Part shown: positions 8,808 through 15,119 of the stretch, in pieces
Layout of the letters: every line of letters starts with the position of its first letter
Position numbering within the stretch: the stretch's first letter is position 1
From: an uncultured bacterium
GTDB taxonomy: Bacteria > Bacillota_I > Bacilli_A > RFN20 > CAG-826
Reading direction: 5' to 3'
Length of the DNA: 55,224 bases
Assembly (NCBI GenBank): GCA_949299165.1
Contig: CASFZJ010000008.1
Coordinates: 1-55,224 of the forward strand
Notes under the pieces: generated by a model
Databases searched by the model: none
Told to the model about the DNA's origin: nothing
What the model saw: only the letters and a program-made list of their open reading frames with translations
Made by a program: the position numbers and the translations under genes

Positions 8808-8823
8808 GTAAAATTACTTGACA
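8802..8823. repeat. Perfect 10-bp inverted repeat with TTGACA in both arms
   Basis: TGTCAAGTAA (8802-8811) and TTACTTGACA (8814-8823) are exact reverse complements separated by AA. The minus-strand arm is the rpsP -35. The same segment is also a 17-bp tandem direct repeat with two mismatches (8789-8805 and 8806-8822). It could be an operator or a by-product of tandem duplication. Confidence 0.75.
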
Positions 8824-8842
8824 GAAAAAAATATTTTTCATG

Positions 8843-8871
8843 TTGATTATTTTTTGTTTTATTGGTATTAT
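8843..8871 (+). promoter_or_regulatory. Promoter of rplS
   Basis: TTGATT (8843-8848), a 17-base spacer and TATTAT (8866-8871) with an upstream TGG (extended -10) predict a start near 8878. It diverges from the rpsP promoter 36 bases away. Confidence 0.65.
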
Positions 8872-8877
8872 TTACGA

Positions 8878-8960
8878 GCGCGTAAGGCGATACGGATGTT
8901 CCAATGTAAATAGTCACTTTATAAGAACACCAAGAGAACGATTTAGAGGAGGAAAAAGAG
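8878..8960 (+). promoter_or_regulatory. Structured rplS 5' leader (candidate L19 leader)
   Basis: The predicted ~83-nt leader can fold by pairing GGATGTTC (8894-8901) with GAACACC (8925-8931), with one bulged A, just ahead of AGAGGAGG at 8945-8952. Bacillota rplS genes often carry an autoregulatory L19 leader; the match to that family is inferred from position and stem, not from a covariance search. Confidence 0.45.
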
Positions 8961-9314
8961 ATGAATACAAATTTAATTAATGAAGTTAACAAAACTCAAT
9001 TAAGAACTGATTTTCCTTTCTTCAAAGCAGGTGATACTGTCAGAGTCAACGTTAGAATCGTTGAAGGTGGCAAAACAAGAATCCAAGCTTTTGAAGGTGT
9101 AGTTATTGCTCGTAGAGGACATGGCGTTAGCGAAACATTCATGGTTCGTAAAATGTCAGATAGAATCGGTGTTGAAAGAGTATTTGGCGTCCATTCACCA
9201 AACGTTGTAAGCGTTGACGTCTTAAAAATTGGTAGAGTTAGAAGAAGTAAGATTTTCTACTTACGTGAGAGAAGCGGTAAATCTGCTAGAATTAAAGAAG
9301 TTTTAAAGAAATAA
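8961..9314 (+). CDS. rplS: 50S ribosomal protein L19
   Basis: L19 (117 residues) with the family core [33 protein letters not shown] and [25 protein letters not shown]. It sits at the 30S-50S interface. It has a strong AGAGGAGG site and is followed by a clear terminator. It keeps its B. subtilis orientation relative to ffh and rbgA although the rpsP-trmD block between ffh and rplS is flipped. Confidence 0.97.
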   Translation: MNTNLINEVNKTQLRTDFPFFKAGDTVRVNVRIVEGGKTRIQAFEGVVIARRGHGVSETFMVRKMSDRIGVERVFGVHSPNVVSVDVLKIGRVRRSKIFYLRERSGKSARIKEVLKK

Positions 9315-9344
9315 GTTAAATAAATAAGAAAGATTAGTGACTAG

Positions 9345-9376
9345 AACGGTGTGGAAAAATTCACACCGTTTTTTTA
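9345..9376 (+). terminator. Intrinsic terminator of rplS
   Basis: AACGGTGTG (9345-9353) pairs perfectly with CACACCGTT (9362-9370) and is followed by a T-run. Confidence 0.92.
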
Positions 9377-9380
9377 TAAT
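9352..9380 (+). promoter_or_regulatory. Candidate rbgA promoter embedded in the rplS terminator
   Basis: A perfect TATAAT (9375-9380) directly follows the terminator T-run; TGGAAA at 9352-9357 gives a 17-base spacer but is a weak -35. The predicted start (~9387) is three bases before the rbgA ATG, so the mRNA would be essentially leaderless. Confidence 0.45.
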
Positions 9381-9389
9381 TTTAATCGT

Positions 9390-10265
9390 ATGGAATTTAA
9401 TTCAGCTAAAAATATTCATTGGTTTCCAGGACATATGAAAAAAGCATATGTGAGGATTGAAGAGCAAATTAAATTTATTGATTATGTAATCATTGTTTTA
9501 GATGCTCGTGCGCCTTTAGTGAGCGCAAATGATTATCTTGTTAAATTATTCGCTGGCAAACCTCGCATCTACATTTTAAATAAAGAAGATTTAGCTGATC
9601 CAATAACAACTCAAGAATGGATGAAATTTTATAATCAAGAAAATGCTAGGTGTATCTCTTTGAAACACACAAGCAACTTAAAGAAAATAATTGAAGACCA
9701 TTTAACTTATTTAACTGAAGAAAAAAGACTAAAAAATCTTAAAAAAGGGATTAAAAATTCTATTTTTAGAGGAGTAGTTGTCGGCTATCCTAATGTTGGA
9801 AAATCGACAATTATCAATAAATTAATCGGTTCTCGAAAACTTGAAGTCGCTAATCGACCAGGAGTTACGCGCAATGTAAACTGGGTTAAAATTTCTAAGA
9901 ATTATTTTTTAATGGACACACCTGGCATTACAACTCCACGTTTCGAAAAAGAAGAAGATTCAATTAAGCTCGCCTTAATCGGCTCAATAAGACAAGACAT
10001 TCTTCCTTTTGAAAAAATAATTAATTATGCACTTAATTTTTTGAAAAAATATTATCCACAAGCATTACTAGATTATCTTAGAGAATATATCCCTGTTGAA
10101 AAAGCAATAGGGCTCAATAATATCAATATTATTGAAGGAATTGCTGAAAAATTTATCCCTCGTTTACCAAACGGAAAACTAGATACAGAAAAAGCTCAAA
10201 CCAAATTTTTAAATGACTTAAAAAATGGAGTCATCACTCGACTTTGTTTTGATCGACCAGAATAA
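9390..10265 (+). CDS. rbgA: Ribosome biogenesis GTPase RbgA (YlqF)
   Basis: RbgA (291 residues from ATG 9390) is a circularly permuted GTPase for late 50S assembly. It starts with the family signature IHWFPGHMKKA, then NKEDL (G4), GYPNVGKSTIINKL (G1, P-loop) and DTPGIT (G3). The in-frame ATG at 9351 lies inside the rplS terminator stem and is rejected. No Shine-Dalgarno sequence precedes 9390 and a TATAAT ends only nine bases upstream. rnhB follows without a gap, as in B. subtilis. Confidence 0.93.
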   Translation: MEFNSAKNIHWFPGHMKKAYVRIEEQIKFIDYVIIVLDARAPLVSANDYLVKLFAGKPRIYILNKEDLADPITTQEWMKFYNQENARCISLKHTSNLKKIIEDHLTYLTEEKRLKNLKKGIKNSIFRGVVVGYPNVGKSTIINKLIGSRKLEVANRPGVTRNVNWVKISKNYFLMDTPGITTPRFEKEEDSIKLALIGSIRQDILPFEKIINYALNFLKKYYPQALLDYLREYIPVEKAIGLNNINIIEGIAEKFIPRLPNGKLDTEKAQTKFLNDLKNGVITRLCFDRPE

Positions 10266-10266
10266 T

Positions 10267-10890
10267 ATGTTAACTTTTGATCAAACTTTTTATAAAGATG
10301 GTGTCGAATATATAGTTGGCGTTGATGAAGCAGGACGAGGCCCTCTTTGTGGACCAGTTGTTGCGGCTTCTTGTATACTTCCAAAAGACTATTTTAATGA
10401 ACATATTAACGACTCAAAAAAATTAAATAGTAAAAAAAGAGACGAGGTTTACGAGGAAATTATTCAAAATTGCCTTGATTTTGGAGTTGGAATTGTTGAT
10501 GCAACACGTATTGATGAAATCAATATTTATGAAGCAACTAAAGAAGCGATGCACCTTGCAATCTCTTCTTTAAAACACAAATATGACCTCATTCTTACTG
10601 ATGCAATGAAACTCGAAAATGAAAAAGTTGAAGTCATTCCTCTTATTAAGGGAGACGCAAAATGTGAATGTATTGCAGCAGCAAGTATCATCGCTAAAGT
10701 CACACGAGATAGAATGCTTCTTGAATATGATAAAGAATATCCAGAATATGGCTTTAAATCTCATAAAGGTTATGGCACAAAAAGACACATTGAAGCAATT
10801 AAAGAATTTGGTGTCATTAAAAATTTTCATCGTTATACTTATGAGCCAATAAAATCTTTATTAAAAAACAAAGAAATTAAAGAAAGATAA
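10267..10890 (+). CDS. rnhB: Ribonuclease HII
   Basis: RNase HII (207 residues) removes RNA from RNA-DNA hybrids. The catalytic DEAGRGPLCGPVVAA is at residues ~20-34, with KGDAKCECIAAASIIAKVTRDRM downstream in two parts (KGDAKCECIAAASI, IAKVTRD) and the GYGTKRHIEAI motif near the end. ATG 10267, one base after the rbgA stop, fits the family better than the in-frame ATG at 10225, which overlaps rbgA; neither has a clear ribosome-binding site. Confidence 0.93.
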   Translation: MLTFDQTFYKDGVEYIVGVDEAGRGPLCGPVVAASCILPKDYFNEHINDSKKLNSKKRDEVYEEIIQNCLDFGVGIVDATRIDEINIYEATKEAMHLAISSLKHKYDLILTDAMKLENEKVEVIPLIKGDAKCECIAAASIIAKVTRDRMLLEYDKEYPEYGFKSHKGYGTKRHIEAIKEFGVIKNFHRYTYEPIKSLLKNKEIKER

Positions 10891-10933
10891 AACTTTTTCT
10901 TTTTTTTGAAATTTTTTTAACATTTTTCGAATT

Positions 10934-10969
10934 AATCTCCTTCGTAATAAGTGAAAGGAGATTTTTTTA
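10934..10969 (+). terminator. Intrinsic terminator after rnhB (first of three hairpin copies)
   Basis: AATCTCCTT (10934-10942) pairs with AAGGAGATT (10955-10963), followed by seven T. It probably ends the rbgA-rnhB transcript. Confidence 0.85.
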
Positions 10970-10972
10970 TTT

Positions 10973-10990
10973 ATGGTTAACAAAGAATAG
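10973..10990 (+). other. Conserved five-codon mini-ORF, unit 1
   Basis: ATG GTT AAC AAA GAA TAG (peptide MVNKE). The second unit has MINKE at 11453-11470. AAAGGAG ends 12 bases upstream, at the same distance as the SD of dprA in the partial third copy. It may be a leader peptide or a vestige of a duplicated dprA start; no function is known. Confidence 0.35.
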
Positions 10991-11098
10991 GGACAAGAGC
11001 TAAAGTCCTAAAAACTCCTTATTTGCAATGCAAATCTATTGATTTTCAAAATGGTTTATTTCGCCTAATTTGCACGTATGTGAAAGGAGGTGATTAAA

Positions 11099-11179
11099 AT
11101 GGAAATGGTAGTTATTTTGTTGCTATTAGTGATCCTAGTTTCGGTTATAAAAAAAGATGACCGCGATGAAGATCGCTAA
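11099..11179 (+). CDS. 26-residue membrane peptide, unit 1 (putative type I toxin)
   Basis: The ORF encodes 26 residues: MEMVVILLLLVILVSVI (one transmembrane stretch) then KKDDRDEDR, a highly charged tail. AAAGGAGGTGAT (11083-11094) is a full-length match to the anti-SD end of 16S rRNA. CTCCTT at 11015-11020 could mask this site, and a minus-strand promoter at 11201-11228 would give an antisense RNA across the gene. Size and layout resemble type I toxins (Fst/TxpA class), but the sequence matches none I recognise, and toxicity is inference. The sense promoter was not identified. Confidence 0.65.
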   Translation: MEMVVILLLLVILVSVIKKDDRDEDR

Positions 11180-11200
11180 TCATCACTAATCACCGAATTC

Positions 11201-11228
11201 ATTGTAAACCAAATTTGTTAAAAAGCAA
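11201..11228 (-). promoter_or_regulatory. Antisense promoter, unit 1
   Basis: On the minus strand TTGCTT (11223-11228), 16 bases, TACAAT (11201-11206). The second unit has TTGCTT, 16 bases, TAGAAT, while the spacer itself differs, as expected for a selected promoter. Transcription would start near 11194, 15 bases past the peptide stop, and run back across the peptide gene, its SD and the variable leader. The 3' end of the antisense RNA is unclear. Confidence 0.6.
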
Positions 11229-11415
11229 TAGCGGTTAAAGAAAAAACTGAAGTCAAACTTGAGGAACGGCTTATCAATGTGCGCCTCTTGATATCGATTA
11301 CGCGTTATCGTTGGCACAATAAATTTCAGGAAAAAATTGTGCTTTAAAAGTTCGTTCCTTTCCTTAATAAAATTTTTTAACTTTTTTGAAATTTTTTTTA
11401 ACATTTTTCGTTTTC

Positions 11416-11448
11416 ATCTCCTTCGTAATAAGTGAAAGGAGATTTTTT
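11416..11448 (+). terminator. Intrinsic terminator between cassette units
   Basis: ATCTCCTT (11416-11423) pairs with AAGGAGAT (11436-11443), followed by a T-run; near-identical to the hairpin at 10934-10969. Confidence 0.8.
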
Positions 11449-11578
11449 ATTTATGATTAACAAAGAATAGGGACAAGAGCTAAAGTCCTAAAAACTCCTT
11501 ACTTGTGTTATAAGTCGCTTGCTTTTAGCGATAGTTTGTTACTTCGAATTTACACTTTTGTGAAAGGAGGAAGTAAAT

Positions 11579-11659
11579 ATGGAAACTGTTGTTATTTTAT
11601 TGCTACTAGTGTTCCTAGTTAAGGCTATAAAAAAAGATGACAACGATGAAGATCGTTAA
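11579..11659 (+). CDS. 26-residue membrane peptide, unit 2 (putative type I toxin)
   Basis: Paralogue of the peptide at 11099-11179, also 26 residues: METVVILLLLVFLVKAI followed by KKDDNDEDR. AAAGGAGG at 11563-11570 precedes the ATG. Hydrophobic changes are conservative and several codon differences are synonymous (GTG/GTA-type and TTA/TTG changes), consistent with selection on the protein. Anti-SD CTCCTT (11495-11500) and the antisense promoter (11678-11705) are placed as in unit 1. Confidence 0.65.
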   Translation: METVVILLLLVFLVKAIKKDDNDEDR

Positions 11660-11677
11660 TCATCCCACAGCTATTTC

Positions 11678-11705
11678 ATTCTAAACTATTTTTAGCAAAA
11701 AGCAA
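11678..11705 (-). promoter_or_regulatory. Antisense promoter, unit 2
   Basis: Minus strand TTGCTT (11700-11705), 16 bases, TAGAAT (11678-11683); predicted start near 11671, 12 bases past the peptide stop codon. Same geometry as unit 1. Confidence 0.6.
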
Positions 11706-11893
11706 GACGGTTAAAGAAAAAACTGAAGTCAAACTTGAGGAATGGCTTATCAATGTGCACCTCTTGATATCGATTACGCGTTATCGTTAGCACTAATAAA
11801 TCACGGGAAAAAATTGTGCTGTAAAAGCTTGTTCCTTTCCTTAATAAAAATTTTTTTACTTTTTTTCAAAATTTTTTAACATTTTTCGTTTTC

Positions 11894-11920
11894 ATCTCCT
11901 TCGTATTAAGTGAAAGGAGA
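11894..11920 (+). promoter_or_regulatory. dprA: Hairpin enclosing the dprA ribosome-binding site
   Basis: The third hairpin copy, ATCTCCTT (11894-11901) with AAGGAGA (11914-11920), has lost the long T-run. Its 3' arm contains GGAG, the only SD-like sequence before the dprA ATG (11931), so folding would hide the site. In units 1 and 2 the same hairpin is followed by T-runs and acts as a terminator. Confidence 0.5.
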
Positions 11921-11930
11921 ATTTATATTT

Positions 11931-12722
11931 ATGGCATGTAGTGCAAAAGACGTATTAGGGGCACTTTCATTCAAACATGATGGATGTTGGGAAAGAATCT
12001 ATACCGCTTTAAAAGACAAACAGATGTTAAAAAACGAAGAAATTGAAAATTTATCTTCAAAGATTTCATCCAAATATTTTTATATGACCTCAAGCGAATA
12101 TCCTCGTTTCCTCATTAATGAATTAAATTGCCCACCAATCGTTGTTTATTATAAAGGTGATTTATCTATATTAAATAAACGCGATGAATTTCATTATATT
12201 GGCATTGTCGGATCCAGAGATGCATCTGATTATGGAAAAAAAGCAGTGCGCGACATTGTAAAAGAACTTCCTAAAGAAACAATTATTGTAAGCGGCCTAG
12301 CAAAAGGGATTGATGCATGTGCTCATACCGCTGCAATGGATTATGGTTTAAAAACGATTGCAGTTTTAGGAAATGGAATCGATTACATTTATCCAAGTGA
12401 AAACAAAGATATATATGAAAGAATTCTTGATCAAGGAGGACTTATTTTAAGTGAATATCCAAATCTTGTTAAGCCAAAACCTGATCAATTTATATTCCGT
12501 AATCGAATAGTGGCTTCAATTAGTGAATTTTTGTTAATTGGCGAAGCACACGAAAGAAGCGGAAGTTCAACCACTGTAAACTTTGCTCTTCAAGCAGGGA
12601 AAAATATTGGTTGCGTACCTTATCCAATAGGCACGAAAAGTCTATGTAATCGTTTAATAAAAGATGGCGCAGCTTTAATTGAATCAGCAAGCGACATCAT
12701 GTTTGAACTCGGGAGGAAATAG
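11931..12722 (+). CDS. dprA: DNA processing protein DprA (Smf)
   Basis: DprA (263 residues) loads RecA on incoming single-stranded DNA during transformation. The Rossmann-like core includes IGIVGSRDASDYG, IVSGLAKGIDACAH, AVLGNGIDYIYP, LILSEYPN and FIFRNRIVASIS. ATG 11931 is chosen; GTG 11910 lies inside the hairpin. No C-terminal winged-helix domain is evident, so the protein is shorter than many DprA. Position before topA matches B. subtilis smf-topA. Confidence 0.93.
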   Translation: MACSAKDVLGALSFKHDGCWERIYTALKDKQMLKNEEIENLSSKISSKYFYMTSSEYPRFLINELNCPPIVVYYKGDLSILNKRDEFHYIGIVGSRDASDYGKKAVRDIVKELPKETIIVSGLAKGIDACAHTAAMDYGLKTIAVLGNGIDYIYPSENKDIYERILDQGGLILSEYPNLVKPKPDQFIFRNRIVASISEFLLIGEAHERSGSSTTVNFALQAGKNIGCVPYPIGTKSLCNRLIKDGAALIESASDIMFELGRK

Positions 12723-12724
12723 TT

Positions 12725-12946
12725 TTGATTGTTTATAGAATCACTAAGAAGAATTTAGATAACAATGATTTTCAATTCGTGAGAAAGATAAAATATGAAG
12801 ATGATTACATCATAATTACTTCGGTTTTACCGCGTTTAGAAAAAGAAGAAAAGAAAAAAGTTATCGTGACTGTACCAGCAAATGATAAAAATTGGATGGT
12901 CTTTAAACAAAAATTTTTCAATAATGAAAAAACTTCTAATATATAA
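12725..12946 (+). CDS. Small hypothetical protein between dprA and topA
   Basis: A 73-residue ORF with a TTG start; GGGAGG at 12711-12716 inside the dprA end gives good spacing. The product is lysine/glutamate-rich (VIVTVPANDKNWMVFKQKFF near the end) without signal or membrane segment. I do not recognise the family. Tight spacing to dprA and the SD make it plausible as a real, co-translated gene. Confidence 0.5.
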   Translation: MIVYRITKKNLDNNDFQFVRKIKYEDDYIIITSVLPRLEKEEKKKVIVTVPANDKNWMVFKQKFFNNEKTSNI

Positions 12947-12980
12947 GATATATTAGGGAAAATAATGTGAAATTTTTACT

Positions 12981-13009
12981 TTGACAAAACTTAAAAGTGA
13001 TTTTATATT
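12981..13009 (+). promoter_or_regulatory. Promoter of topA
   Basis: TTGACA (12981-12986), 17 bases, TATATT (13004-13009): a near-consensus sigma-A promoter with start near 13016 and a GAGG ribosome-binding site at 13019-13022 before ATG 13029. Confidence 0.85.
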
Positions 13010-13028
13010 TAACAAGCGAGGAACCTAA

Positions 13029-15119
13029 ATGAAACTTGTTATTGTTGAATCACCTACTAAAAGTAAAACTATTGGACATTATCTAGGCGACGAATATGTT
13101 GTCGAAGCTAGTGTTGGCCATATTAGAGATCTTTCGATATCTGGGAAGGGAGGTTTTGGTGTTGATGTTGATCACGATTTTAAACCAACCTATGTTATTG
13201 AAGATGATAAAAAAGATATTGTTAAAAAACTTCTAAGTTTAAAGAAAAAAGCTGATGAAGTAATTCTTGCTACCGACCCTGATAGGGAAGGGGAAGCAAT
13301 TGCTTGGCACTTGGCACAAGTCTTAAATTTACCAATTGAAACTACTAAACGTTTAGAATTTCACGAAATTACCCGTAATAGCATCTCTAACGCTATTGAA
13401 AATCCACGAGTAATTAATTTAGACTTAGTCCATTCTCAAGAAACTAGAAGAATAATTGACCGTATTATTGGTTTTAAACTTTCATCTTTATTAAAATCTA
13501 AAATTAGAAGTCAAAGCGCAGGCAGAGTCCAAAGCGTAACTTTAAAGATGATTGTTGAGCACGAAAAAGAAATTAATGAATTTAAAAGTGAAGAATATTG
13601 GACTATCGGCTCTTCAATTGAAGAAAATGGAAAAAAATATAACCTAAATTTAACTAAAGTTGATAACCAAAACTATAAATTACATAACAAAGAAGAAGCT
13701 GACCAAGTCTTAAATTACACAAAGGAAAACGTTAAAATCGATTCTATCGAGAAAAATGAAAGAAGTGTTTCTTCAAAAGAGCCTTATCGAACTTCCACGC
13801 TTCAACAGGATGCCTTTACAAAATATGGATTTAAAACAAGGGAGACTACCTATCTTGCTCAACAACTCTATGAAGGTATTGAAATTGACGGTAATTTAGT
13901 TGGTTTAATCACCTACATCAGAACAGATAGCACTAAATTAAGTGATGTTTTTGTTAACCAAGCCAAGGATTTCATTATTTCTAAATATGGTGAAAAATAT
14001 TATAAAGGTGAAAAAGGAGTAAAAGATGTAAAAGGGGCACAAGATGCTCACGAAGCAATTAGACCTACAAATCTTGAACTTACTCCACAAAAAGTTAAAC
14101 CTTTTGTTAAAGATCATGTTTATAAACTTTATAAAATGATTTATGAACGCACACTAGCTTCACTTATGGCCAATAAGATACTTGAAGTTACTATTGTCAC
14201 ATTTAAAAATTCACATTTAACCTTTGAATTAAAGGGAAATCGAGTCATTTTTGATGGCTATAACGTCATTAAATTTGATGATAATGAACAAAATATTATT
14301 CCAGAATTTGTCGAAAATAAAGAATACGAATTACTAGATGTAACTGCTGAACAAAATTTCACAAAACCACCAGCACGTTATACCGAAGCTCGTATTGTTA
14401 AACTTATGGAAGATAAGGGAATTGGTCGTCCTTCAACTTACTCAGCTACCATTCAAACTCTTGTTACAAGGAAATATGTAACAAGTGAAAAAGGCGTATT
14501 AATTCCTACAGAACAAGGTATTTTAACAAGTAATGTTTTAAATAAATATTTCAAAGACTTAATGAATACAGAATATACCGCTGAAATGGAAACATGTCTT
14601 GATAAAATCAGTGAAGGCACACTTTCTGAACTAGAAGTTATCAAAGAATTTTACTATCCATTCATCGAACATTTTGAAGAAGTTAAGAATGTAATGTATA
14701 AAGAGCCTTTAAAAACAACTGGTGAAAAATGTCCTATTTGTGGTTCTGATCTTGTAATTAGAAACGGAAAACATGGAGAATTTATCGGTTGTTCAAATTA
14801 CCCTGCCTGTCACTATGTTAAAAAAGAAGAAAAAGAAGCTCCAGCTCAAGCGGGCAGAAATTGTCCAAATTGTGGAGCGCCTCTCTTAATTAGGAAAAAT
14901 AAACGTGGACAAGAATTTATCGGTTGTTCAAATTATCCTAAATGTCGTTATGTTGAATCACTTGAAAAACCAGAAGAAGAACAAGAAGAAAGATTTTGTC
15001 CAGATTGTGGAGCAAAACTTGTAATAAAATACTCTCGAAAAGGCAGATTCTGGGGTTGTTCGAATTATCCAAATTGTAAGCACGTTGAACCTTATAAGAA
15101 AAATGGCACCAAAAATTAA
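13029..15119 (+). CDS. topA: DNA topoisomerase I
   Basis: Type IA topoisomerase (696 residues) that relaxes negative supercoils. The TOPRIM domain opens with VIVESPTKSKTIGHYLG and contains DPDREGEAIAWHL; the active-site tyrosine is in LITYIRTDST near residue 296; RIVKLMEDKGIGRPSTYS follows. Three C-terminal four-cysteine zinc ribbons start near residues 567, 612 and 657 (CPICGSD, CPNCGAP, CPDCGAK), each ending in a GCSNYP-type motif. Its end overlaps trmFO by 17 nt. Confidence 0.97.
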   Translation: MKLVIVESPTKSKTIGHYLGDEYVVEASVGHIRDLSISGKGGFGVDVDHDFKPTYVIEDDKKDIVKKLLSLKKKADEVILATDPDREGEAIAWHLAQVLNLPIETTKRLEFHEITRNSISNAIENPRVINLDLVHSQETRRIIDRIIGFKLSSLLKSKIRSQSAGRVQSVTLKMIVEHEKEINEFKSEEYWTIGSSIEENGKKYNLNLTKVDNQNYKLHNKEEADQVLNYTKENVKIDSIEKNERSVSSKEPYRTSTLQQDAFTKYGFKTRETTYLAQQLYEGIEIDGNLVGLITYIRTDSTKLSDVFVNQAKDFIISKYGEKYYKGEKGVKDVKGAQDAHEAIRPTNLELTPQKVKPFVKDHVYKLYKMIYERTLASLMANKILEVTIVTFKNSHLTFELKGNRVIFDGYNVIKFDDNEQNIIPEFVENKEYELLDVTAEQNFTKPPARYTEARIVKLMEDKGIGRPSTYSATIQTLVTRKYVTSEKGVLIPTEQGILTSNVLNKYFKDLMNTEYTAEMETCLDKISEGTLSELEVIKEFYYPFIEHFEEVKNVMYKEPLKTTGEKCPICGSDLVIRNGKHGEFIGCSNYPACHYVKKEEKEAPAQAGRNCPNCGAPLLIRKNKRGQEFIGCSNYPKCRYVESLEKPEEEQEERFCPDCGAKLVIKYSRKGRFWGCSNYPNCKHVEPYKKNGTKN

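Larger units (their letters stand above)
10891..11378 (+). repeat. Tandem cassette unit 1 (small peptide plus antisense promoter)
   Basis: A 488-bp unit directly repeated at 11379-11857, with a partial third copy at 11858-11930 that ends in the dprA start. Order of parts: T-rich tract; hairpin ATCTCCTT...AAGGAGAT with T-run; five-codon ORF (ATG 10973, TAG 10988-10990); GGAC...GTCC stem; anti-SD CTCCTT (11015-11020); a variable ~60 bp; SD and 26-residue peptide gene (11099-11179); antisense promoter; and a block of ~85 bp (11231-11316) nearly identical between units. Confidence 0.85.
11379..11857 (+). repeat. Tandem cassette unit 2
   Basis: A 479-bp second copy of the unit at 10891-11378 with the same order of parts. 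The mini-ORF, GGAC...GTCC stem, anti-SD (11495-11500), SD, peptide gene, antisense promoter and distal block (11709-11792) are kept. The ~60 bp between anti-SD and SD has diverged almost completely, which argues for function in the kept parts. Confidence 0.85.

Noticed and set aside
8755-8841. N-terminal extension of S16
   Set aside because: It reads back through the promoter; the MAVKIRL start has a strong SD.
9351-9389. N-terminal extension of RbgA
   Set aside because: It would start within the rplS terminator stem and precede the conserved IHWFPGHM start.
11186-11404. 72-codon minus-strand ORF in the first cassette
   Set aside because: The same frame in the second cassette is interrupted by several stops although the DNA is well conserved, so the conservation is not for protein.
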